Both the position numbers and the translations under genes were made by a program. Below are positions 38,001 through 50,000 of a stretch of 64,000 nt of DNA, piece by piece. Position 1 is the stretch's first letter, and the number at the start of each line of letters is the position of its first letter. The notes below the pieces were generated by a model. It was given only the letters and a program-made list of their open reading frames with translations, made no database searches and had not been told where the DNA came from. This DNA is from Pedobacter sp. WC2423 (GTDB lineage Bacteria; Bacteroidota; Bacteroidia; Sphingobacteriales; Sphingobacteriaceae): contig NZ_CP162005.1 of assembly GCF_040822065.1 (NCBI RefSeq), positions 1,922,001-1,986,000 on the forward strand. The letters are read 5' to 3'.

Positions 38001-41000
38001 CCAATAAAATCCTCCACGATACGCCGTCTACCACCAAATGGTGTATCACCATAAATAACCGGTTGCAGGCCTCACTTTCCGGTGTTTTGATCAGCAATAC
38101 CTTAATCACTTTTCCCTCACCGATCGCTAATCCCCTTTGGGCTTCATTGCACAATTCCGTAATGTCCCCCCCCTCATAAACTTCTACAACACCTGCTGCA
38201 TCACTATATTCCTGTATCCATCCACCTTCTCTTTGTGTGTACCGGAATCTAAGCGCATCATGCCGGGCCACCAGTGCCTGCATGATGGTGGTGACCTGCA
38301 AGGCAGTTATGCCTTTATCAATACTTAAAAGGTGTGATTGATTATAATGAGATTTGTTATCATATTCCGTATCCAAAAACCACCGCTGTATAGGTAGCAA
38401 ACCAGCCTCACCTGTCAAAAGGCCCTGCTCTGCAACATTTACAACAGCATTCTCCTTCAGTCTTGCAGCTAGAGCAGCAATAGTCTGGTATTCAAAAACA
38501 TCCTGCGGTTGTAAAGTAAATCCATGTTTATTGGCCCGGCTAACCAGCTGTATACAAATAATTGAATCGCCCCCAAGCTCAAAAAAGCTATCATAGATAC
38601 CAACCCTGCCAAGGCCCAATAGCTCTTCCCATATCACAGCCAGCTGTTGCTCAGTTTCATCCCTTGGCGCCTCGTATGCATTGGTCAATAAAGATACTGC
38701 ATCAGGATCTGGTAACGCTTTTTTATCTACTTTGCCATTGGTAGTTAAAGGCAGGGAATCCAGCATCATAAACAAGGCAGGGATCATATAATCAGGCAGC
38801 TGTGCTTTCAGATGCTGTATAATATCTTCACGCTCTTCATTCTTGTCCGCAACCATATAAGCGATCAAACGCTTATTGCCTAAACTATCTTCTTTAGCGA
38901 CAACGATGCCAGGAACGATAAGATTAAGTACCGATGTGATTTCATCCAGTTCTATCCGGTACCCGCGGATCTTTACCTGCTCATCTGCCCTGCCTAAAAA
39001 TTCGATATGATCATCCGGTAAGCGCCTGGCTTTATCTCCTGTTTTATACAAACGCTCAGCATTGTAAAGCACAAATTTCTCTGCTGTCAATTCAGGAAGA
39101 TGTAAATATTCTTTAGCTAAGCCCCGTCCGCTTACATACAAATCGCCTTCAACCCCTACAGGCAATAACTGCATTTCATTATCCATGATATACATTTTCA
39201 TATTTGCTATAGGCTTGCCTATGGGTATCTGTCCTTTATAAATGCGGTTCGGGTCTACTTTATAAGTGGATACACACACCGCACATTCCGTAGGTCCGTA
39301 AGCATTATAGTAGGCGCAAATACCTGAATAATACAGTGCGTCGCTAACAATAGCGGCTTCTCCTGCAGTAATAATCACACGCAGAAAATTTAACTTATTA
39401 CGGTCCAGCGTGCGCAGATAAACTGGTGGGAAGGTAATTACACTCACCCCATGCTTTTTGGTATAATCCAGAAACTTATCTCCATCGGCAATGATTGGCT
39501 CTGCTATCAGCACCAGTGTCGCGCCAGCATAAAAAGCCATAAATATCTCTGAAACAGAAGCATCAAAAGACAGCGAGGCAAATTGTAAAATACGGTCCGT
39601 TGTGGTAATATCAAATTTCAGCAGCTGATCCAGCGACATATTAACATTACTGGCGTGCCTGATGGTTACTCCTTTAGGCTTACCCGTAGAACCAGAGGTA
39701 TAAATTACATAAGCCAGATCATCGGGACTAATTACATAATCACGCTCCCGACTGGAAAACTCCTCAAAATCATCAAATTGTATGTCAATAGCTAATACCG
39801 GTACATCAAGCTCCATAAGCTCCATCATACTGGACCATTCTATAATTAACACTTTCAGGGCTGTATCTCTGATGATATAAGATTTTCGCTCCAGGGGGTA
39901 ATTGATATCAATCGGTACATATGCAGCCCCTGCTTTTAAAACACCCAGTATAGCTACTATTGACCATACTGATCGATCCATCATGATGCCGGTCAGGTCA
40001 TTAGCCTGCAGGGAATACGTAACCCTTAAATAATGTGCTAAACGGTTAGCCCGGTCATCCAGTTCCCGATACGTCAATTCCTCTCCAGCGAAAATCACTG
40101 CTATATTTCCAGGTGTTTTTGCTACCTGTTCCTCAAACAAATCTACCATCGTTTTATCCAAAGGATAATCAACCGCAGTAGCATTAAGCCCTAGCTGTTC
40201 TTCTGCTGTTAACAGATCAATAGCTGAAACCATCCTGGTGGGATGATTGATCAGTTGCTGTAAAACCTGTTCAAAATGCCCCTTAATCATTTCTGCATAA
40301 TAAAGCTCCAGCAGATCGCTGTTATAAGAGAAATCAATAACCAGCTCTTCTTTCAAACTGACAGAAAGGCTCAGCAGATAGTTCCTTCTTTCTGTCAAAC
40401 GCATACCATCAACTTTTAACGCATGTGCATTGGCTTCATATTTAGCTTTTGGGTAATTATCAAATACCATTACTGTATCAAACAGATCACCTTTTACATT
40501 GATCCAATGCTGTATCTCGTTTAACGCAGTATATTGATATTGTCTTGCATCGGTATGCTCCCGCTGGATCATGTGCAACCAGTCAATAACCACTCCTTCT
40601 ACCACACTATGCAGCGGTAAATTATTAATGTATAAACCAATTCTCTGCTCTGCATTCAACAGGTCAACAGGCCTGCCGCTCACTACCATACCAAAAACTA
40701 CCGCCATATTGCCCGTATACCGGCTTAACAGCAATGCCCATACACCCTGCAACAAAGTAGTGGGCGTAAGCTGATGTTGCTGGCAAAATTGCTTCATCTC
40801 CTCCGTAACCGCCCTGCCTGTGCGCAAATAACTATGCGCCACTTTGCCGTCTCCCGTATTCCGGCTATGTTCTGCAACATTCCCTACAAATGGCAACATG
40901 GTTTTGTCGTTAAGCCTGTGCAGATAATGCTTCCAAAAATCCTCCGCAGCAAAATGGTCAGCCTGACCAATATATTTAATAAAATCACTGTACTTGTCTT

Positions 41001-44000
41001 CTTCCTTAACGGCAGGAACAGCACCTTTTGCAAAGGCTTCATAGGCCTCCAGAAATTCAGCGATCAACACAGAATTAGACCATCCATCCAGCAAAATATG
41101 ATAGCGTGTCCATATCATTTTATAAGAAGAACTGCTTAATTTAATCAGTGTAATCCGCATTAAGGGTGGTACATCCAGGTCAAAGCCCTGTTGAAAGTCA
41201 TCGGTAAAAAACACATGCAGTGCAGCTGCTTGTACATCTCCCTCGAGCCCGCTGTAATCCAGTAATGTAATGGGCATGCTGACTTCAGGATGTACACATT
41301 GTACTGGTATACTAAAGGCATCCGCAGTAAAACTACTTCTTAATACACTGTGATTGCTCAGGATATAATTCCATGATGCGGTGAAGGCATCTATACTCAC
41401 ACCAGCTGTAAAGTCAAGCTGAAACTGTTCCAGATAAGCCGTACTTTGATCATACAAATAGTGGAACAGCATTCCTTTCTGCAATGGTGTTATGCGATAC
41501 ACCTCAGTGATATTTCTATCCGCCAGAAAAGCAGACAGTTCTTTGTAACCCACTTCAGGTGCCAGTCCACAATCAGAAGGGGTAAGCTCCCTTGTTTCAG
41601 CTTGCTTACAATGGGTGATTAATAGTTTAAGGTTAGCTAAAAATGATGCTGCCAAAGCCTGTATAAAATCAGCATCCGCAGTAGAACTGAAACGCAGGTT
41701 CAGCTCCCCTTCTCTTATAATAGCACTGATGTCCAACATTGGGCTAAATGAAAAATCAGCGGCAACACTATCACCTGTCTCTTCACTTGCGGCATGTAAT
41801 AAGGCACTGTTCAACACATTATCTGATTGGCCCAGGTAATTAAATAAAACATCCCATTGGCCTGCCTTTAAACTATCTCTTACGGATGCTGAAGGATGCA
41901 GGTAACGTAATAATCCGTATCCTATTCCATTTTGCGGCACCGCTCTCAGCTGTTCCTTTACCTGCTTAATCAGATCTCCTGAAGCAATTCCAGGCGCTGC
42001 AGATAACAAGACGGGATACACCGTAGTAAACCAGCCCAGGGTAGCACTGGTATCCAGGTCCCTGGAAATATACTCCCTGCCATGTCCTTCCATGCCTATC
42101 ACCGTATCCACTGCACCCGTCTCTGTAAATAACGTTTGCGACAGTGCGGCCAGCAGTATATCGTTAATTTCTGTATGGTACACCTGGTGTACTTCCTGTA
42201 ACAAAGCCCGGGTATACGTACTATCGAGTTTGAGCACAAAACTTTTACGGGACGCTGTATTTTTTATAGCCAGAGGCTGATAAGCCCCAATTACATTTTG
42301 CCAGTAAGTTTGCTGGGCTGTTATGACCTTACTTGCAGCATACTGCTGCAGCGCATTCCCCCAAGCCCGGTAAGAAGTAGATTTAGCACCCAGTGTTTCT
42401 CCATTTAACAGGTTATCCAATTGTTCCAGCAATATCCGCCAGGATACACCGTCCACAACCAGGTGATGGATCACTATAAATAATCTGTTATAGGCATCAG
42501 CTGCAGGTGTTTGTATCAACAATACCTTAATCAGGCTACCTGTTGTCAGATCAAGCTCCCTTTGCGCTGCGTTGCACAAGACAGTAATCTCAGCACTTTC
42601 ATGTACTTCAACAATTCCTTCAGCAGTACCATACCACTGTTGCCCATCCTGATAAATAAACCGTAAAGCATCATGTTGCGCTACCAGCGCCTTTACAGCA
42701 GTGTTAACTACAGCAGCACTTACTGATTTATCTATATTGAGCAACTGTGATTGGTTATAATGCGCAGGATGCGCATAGGGCAACTCAAAGAACCACTGCT
42801 GTATAGGCAGCAGTACTGCCTGGCCTGTCAGCAAGCCCTGCTCTGCGACCATATTATCGTTATTATTATCCATTCTGGTGGCTAATAACCTAATGGTCCT
42901 GTACTCAAAAAGGTCGCGCGGATGTAGATGCAAACCCAACTTACTGCACCTGCTTACCACCTGTATACTCACAATAGAATCTCCCCCCAGCTCAAAAAAG
43001 TCATCATCGATGCCGATACGCGCTACATGCAGCAATTCCTGCCAGATGCCTGCCAGTTTCCTTTCCGTGTCCTTAAGGGGGGCGACATAAAAATTAACAG
43101 GAACAACATCAGGCAATGCCTGCTTATCAATCTTTCCATTGTGGGTAAGTGGCATTTCCGGCAGCTCCAGCAATAACGACGGAAGCATATATTCCGGTAA
43201 ATGCGACTTTAAATACGCCTGTATAAAGTCCTTGTCAAATACTCCCTCCGGCACTATATAGGCAATCAGTCTTTTATCTTTTAGTATCACAATGCCCTGG
43301 CTAACCTGCTCACAGCTATTTAAGACAGCTGTAATTTCTCCAGGCTCTATCCGGTAACCATTAATTTTCACCTGGTCATCAAGCCTGCCCAGGTAAACCA
43401 GGTTGCCATCAGGCAGCCATTTGGCAAGATCACCAGTTTTGTACAGCCGCCCATAATCACCCTTAGTAAAGCGCTCATTGGTTAATGCTGGCAATTGCAA
43501 ATATCCTTTGGCTAAACCTACTCCTCCAATGTATAATTCTGCCGGTACCCCAACAGGGGCCAGATTGCCGGAGGTATCTAATAAGTAAAGCTTGGTATTG
43601 GCAATCGGTTTTCCTATAGGCACATCGGTAAAGGCAACAGGTTCAGCTGTAAAGAAACTATACGTGCTACAACCCACGGTTGCTTCCGTAGGCCCATATT
43701 CATTGATAATCTCTACCCTTATACCACTGTCTGTCCAATGCTGTACATCTCCCGATTTTAAAGCCTCACCACCCAGCACATATTTATGGGTAAGGCCCGG
43801 CAGCAATTGTGCATCCAATATGTTCTTCAATACAATCAGATGTGCAGGGGTAAGTTTTATAAAATCGTAAGGTGCATACCTGACAAAATTAGGGTCATTA
43901 AATATGTCTGTGCCGCCGCCCGTGCTAATCACTATTTGTTTGCCCTGTAACAAAGGAATGTATAAAGCAGTTACCGATGCGTCAAAAGTCAGCGGCATAT

Positions 44001-47000
44001 GGATATAACTACCTGTTTTATTACCGTCTACCGTATAATTGCCCATAGCATGCAAGCTATAGTTGTACAGGCTCTCATGTCCAACTACTACGCCTTTAGG
44101 TTTACCAGTGGAACCAGAGGTATAAATTACATAGGCCACATGATTGGGCATAATCTTATAGTCACGCTTATAATCAGCTGCCAGTTCAAAATCATCAAAC
44201 TGCCTGTCGATAACTAATACCTCCACTTCCGGCGCAATGCTATCCAACACAGTTGACGATGCTGTAATTAATACTTTCAGGGCTGTATCTTTGATCAGAT
44301 AAGCTTTCCGGTCGGCCGGGTAATGGCTGTCAATAGGTACATAGGCCGCTCCTGCTTTTAATACACCCAGTACAGCTACAACAGCCCATACCGAGTTATC
44401 CATCATAATCCCTACCAGCTCATCCCGCTCTACCGCGCAAGCAGCTCTTAAATACTGTGCCAGGCGGTTTGCCCGGTCATCCAATGCTTTATAGGTCAGT
44501 TTCTCTTCAGCGAAAATCAGGGCAATATCATCAGGCGTTTTGGCTACCTGCTCCTCAAACAAATCAACTATCGTTTGCTCAGCAGGATAAGCCGTCTCAG
44601 TCAGGTTAAAATCAACCAGTAACTGCTCCACCTCTGCAGGTGTGACCAATTGTACAGCGGCAAGGTTCTTTTGATGGAGCAATTGCGGTACCACATGCTG
44701 AAAATGCCCTATGATCATTTCTATCGCACTGCTATCTAATAAATCAGTATTATAACTGAAGTTAAATTTCAATTGATTATCCTTTTCAACAGCTGTAATC
44801 GTTAAGGGGTAATTGGTCTGCTCATTCATAGCTAACTGAGCTATCGGTAACAGATCCTCTTCTGCATCGCTATCAGGATAGTTTTCAAAGACCAGAATGC
44901 TATCAAACAAATCTCCGTTTATGCCTATCCAATGCTGGATTTCGCTCAAAGCGGTATATTGATATTGTCTGCTATGCATATGAGCGCTTTGCAATTCCTT
45001 TAGCCACAATACCGTATCCTGCTGCTCACCCAGTACCGTCCGCAAGGGAATAGTATTGATATATAATCCCACACGCTGTTCTGCATGCTGCAAATCAAAG
45101 GGGCGACCAGATACCACTACACCAAATGTGATATCCGGAGATGCCGTATAGCTGCTCAATAACAGAGACCATACGCCTTGCACAAAAGTATTTACGGTCA
45201 ACTGATGTCGCTGACAAAACCTCTTTATTGCCTGCGCATTGATTTCAAACAGCCTGTGTGCTACCCTGCCTTCGTCCTTACTGCGCTCATGGTCGGCAAC
45301 TTTTCTGGCAAAAGGCAATAAAGTCTTCTCCCTAAAGCCTGACATATATGCTTTCCAGGCTTCTTCAGCTACCGCAGCATCAGTTTTGGCAATGTATTTG
45401 ACATAATCTGCATACCTGTCTTCTTCTTTGGCAACAGGGAAATTTCCGCTGGCAAAAGCCGCATAGGCTTGTTTGAATTCGGCTAACAATACGGAATTAG
45501 ACCAGCCATCCAGTATAATATGGTGATGTGTCCAAACCATTTTATACGACGAAGGGGCTAACCGGATCAAAGTAATCCGCATTAACGGCGCTACTTCAAA
45601 ATCAAAACCAAGTTCTAAATCTGCCTTTATAAAGGAATCTGCCTCAGCAGCATTCATATCCAGCACTTTAAAAGGCACAGACACCTGCTCATATACACAT
45701 TGTACAGGAACAGCCAATTCACCAGCCACAAAGGCGCTTCTTAAAACACTAAACCGGGTAAGCAAATAATTCCATGAAGCTTCAAATGCAATTACATCTA
45801 TAGTACAGTTAAAATCAACCTGTAGTTGCTGCCGGTAAGACTTAGCCGCTTCATCATACAAATGATGGAACAACATTCCATTTTGCAAAGGACTAAGCCG
45901 GTAAACCGCACTGATATTTTTAGTTGCACAAAACGCAGCTAATTCTTTATAGCCCACTTCTGGTGCAAGTCCAAAATCTGATGGTGTAAATTCTCTGCGG
46001 CCATGTGTTTTACAATGGACAATTAATTGCGTTAGCTGATCAATATAAGCAGTTGCCAGTGTAACAATCGTTTCCGGATAATACTGCTGAGGAGCATAAA
46101 TCCAGTCCAGCACCAGTACATCAGCCACAATTATTCCACGCACATCCAGCTTCCTGTCAAAAGGAAATGCCGGGCTGATGTCATCCCCTTTATCCTCATC
46201 CGCCAACATAATCAGCTTTGCTACATGATCAGTCTGTCCGAGGTAGTTAAAAACAATATCCCATTTGCTCTTCAACCCCAGCAGCCCATAACCTAAGCCC
46301 TTATCGGGGACAGTGCGCAATTGTTCTTTTACGCCACTGATGAGCTCTCCCGATGATAAACCTTCCTCAATCTCCAGTAACAAGGGGTATATTGTTGTAA
46401 ACCAGCCAACCGTTCTGCTGGTATCTACATTAGGGTTAATATCTGCTCTACCATGTCCTTCCATGCCAATTACACTGCGTGCTGCACCTGTCCAGTCAAA
46501 CAGTACTTTAGCCAATGCAGTCAATAAAATATCATTAATTTCAGTATGGTATGCTTTGTTCACCTCGGCCAGTAGTGCATGCGTAAGCTCTTTGTTCAGC
46601 ACCACACGATAGGTCTGCCTGTCTGCAGCTGTGATAACCATGTCTGTAGTTTTATCTACAGGCAGAGCCACATACTGCTCTGCCATCCCTTTCCAATACT
46701 CAGCTGCTTCATACTGCTGCAAAATGGCAGCCCATTCCCTGTAAGAGCTGGTTTTTAAACCAGGCACGATATGGTCTGCCATCACCCATTCCTGAAACTG
46801 CTCCAGTAATATCCTCCAGGATACACCATCTACAGCCAGGTGGTGGATCACAAAAAACAACCGGTTATACACATCCTCTTCAGGCGTTTGTATCAGCAAT
46901 ACTTTGATTAATCTGCCCTCAGTAATGTCAAGACTTCTTTGTGCGGCATTACATAACGCTGTAATATCGCCTCCTCCATGGATGTCAAAAACGTTTTTTG

Positions 47001-50000
47001 CCTCAGTATAAAATTGCTTCCATGTACCATTCTCCTCCTTATAGCTAAAGCGCAAGGCATCATGTTGTGCGACAAGGGCATCTACAGCACTTTTAATCGC
47101 TGTAGTACTTATTTTTTTATCAATCTTTAATAACTGGGATTGGTTATAATGCGACTTATCCGTAAAATTACTTTCTAAAAACCAGCGTTGTATAGGTAAT
47201 AAAGCCGCTTCTCCTGTTAAATGTCCTTGTTCTGCTGTATTTTCCAGGTTAATTTCCTGCAAATGCAAAGCAAGTGAACCAATAGTCTGGTACTCAAATA
47301 TATGCCGTGGACTTAGCGCAAGCCCATACCGGTTGGCCCTGCTTACTACCTGGATACTGATAATGGAATCTCCCCCCAGTTCAAAAAAATTATCATGGAT
47401 GCCCACCCGTTCAAGATGTAATAGTTCTTTCCAGATATTCACTAAGATCTCTTCAGCTCCATTGCGCGCAGCAACATAATTGCTGGCTGTAAATGTTACC
47501 TCTGGTAAAGCCTTTTTATCTATTTTTCCATTTGAGGTTACCGGTAATGCTTTTAATTCTACTATTTGCGAAGGTACCATATACGCAGGCAGCTTACTGC
47601 TCAGGTGATGCTGCAGGAAACCGGTGTCAAATTCACCATCAGGAACAACATAGGCAATCAGCCTTTTGTTGCCTCCGGCATCCTCCTTTACCACTACTAC
47701 GCTCTGCCTTACAACCTGATTTAACACCGATGCAATTTCACCCGGTTCTATCCTGTAACCACGGATTTTAACCTGCTCATCAATTCTGCCTTTAAACACG
47801 ATATTGCCATCTGCAAGCCTGCTGACCAAATCACCTGTTCTGTAAAGCCTGCCCTCAGCAAATGGGTTAACGATAAACTTTTCTGCAGTAAGGGCCGGAA
47901 GGTTTAAATATCCTCTGGCAATTCCATCACCGCCTATCAATAACTCTCCTGCTACGCCTATAGGACACAGCGCAAAATTTTGATCAACAATATAAATATC
48001 AGTATTGGAAAAAGGCTGACCGATGGGTACTATCCGATAATCATTTAAAGGTTTTACCTGGAACAAGAGTTTGCCTATAGTAGTCTCCGTAGGTCCATAA
48101 TGGTTCAGCACTTTTATGGAGGTGATATGTTGCAACAAAACCTGTGGCAGCTCCTCTCCACCAAATATAATCATCCGCTGAGGCAGCAGATACCGCCCGG
48201 CATCTTGCAGCGACTTCCAGTAAGAGGGAACTATCTTGATACAATCAATGGCATACTGCTCAAAATAAGCATGTAATACAGCTGGCGTCCTCAATGTTTC
48301 TTTAGCAAACAAATGCAAAGTACCACCTGAAAATAAGGAGCCAAATAGTACCGTATTTCCTAAATCTGTAGAAATGGTAGACATAAGGGCAAAACTACGG
48401 TTCAGGGACATATCAACTGTAGCAAACAAGCCATACAGATAATCCGTTACATTTTGGTGTGTGATCATTACACCCTTGGGTTGCCCTGTTGATCCCGAAG
48501 TATAAATTACATATAACAGATCCCCGGCAGTCAAATCGGTTACCAGCCTGGTACCTGGCTCCGCTGAAGTTTCGTCCATAAGTATTACATGGAGCTTAGC
48601 ACTGTCCAGCAAAGCTTCGCACGACCTGTCAGTCACGACAAAATGTGCATTGGTATCGTTTACAATAAAATCAAAGCGCTCCTGTGGATAATCCGGATCA
48701 AGCGGCACGTAAGCCGCACCTGATTTAAGAATACCTAAAATGCCTGTCAGCACCATTTCTAAAGCCCCATCCAGGCACAACAAGACCATGGAATTTTTAC
48801 TCACACCATGTTTTACCAGCTCGTGTGCAAGCTGGTTAGACCGTTCTTCTATCTCTTTGTAGGTAATACTTTTTTCTGCGTAAATAAGGGCTACAGCGTC
48901 AGGTGTACGAGTGGCTTGGGTTTCAAATATATCGACAAGTGTAAGTTCTTTAGGATAAGGCACCCGGTTTACCGTAAATTCATCTTCAGCCAGTAGCATG
49001 TTGAGCTCCCCTATCCGTGTTTCCGGATCAGCTACTACAGCAGACAGCAACAGGTTAAAGTGTTCCTTCATCCGCATCATAGTCTCCGGAAGAAACAAAT
49101 CCGTATTGTACTGCATACTTACATCCAATCCTTCCGCAGTTTCAGTAATACTAAAAGTCAGGTCAAGTTTAGAAAGCCGCTGTTCAACCGGTACTATATT
49201 GAAATCTACATCTCCAATACGGTAATCCTTTACCTGTTCATTGTTCTGAAAAACAAACAGCACGCTCAGCAAAGGGGCATTACAAGGAATATCCTGATGC
49301 GCTAAAGCTTCGAGTGTACTTTCCTTTACCCGGGCCAGCAGTTCTTTAAACCCAGGATTACCACTCAAATCATTTCGCAATAGCAGTACATTCACAAAAA
49401 ATCCGATTAAAGGCGCTACTTCGTCTTGTGCCCTATTGGCTACCGGCGAGCCTATGCTTAAATCTTCCTGGCCCGTATAGCGGTATAATAGTATTTTAAA
49501 GACTGTTAACAAGGTCATAAACAAGGTTACCTGCTCCCGGTCAGCCAATTTCTTTAACAGCTGGGTCTGCTGTTGATTGACGCTAAAAAATAAGCTTGCT
49601 CCTTGAATACTTTTTACAGCCGGCCTGGCAAAATCCAGTGGCAACTCCAGCAAAGACATGTCTTTAATCTTGCTTTCCCAATACTCCCCATTGAGGTGAC
49701 CGCGCTGCCAGATGGCATAATCAGCATACTGAAGTGCCAGCGGTGTAAGTACCGCTTCCCGTGTTTCTTTTGCGGCTAAATATAATTCAGTAAGCTCTGC
49801 TGCCAGGATTGGCATAGACCAGCCATCCACAGCAATATGATGAAATACAATGGCCAGCACGTTTCCTTCAAAAAGACCAGCACGTAACAAATGGTCTGTA
49901 GAAAGATCAAAAGGCATCGCCAGAAACTCTTCCAGGCTGCCCTTATAATCGCTCATTTTCCACTGTCCTGCCGGTAATATCACCTGAAATGAATCTACAA

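Noticed and set aside
48041..48244. Small minus-strand frame inside the giant NRPS, and many plus-strand frames across the NRPS genes
   Set aside because: They lie in other frames over continuous, motif-rich NRPS coding sequence and show no independent features.
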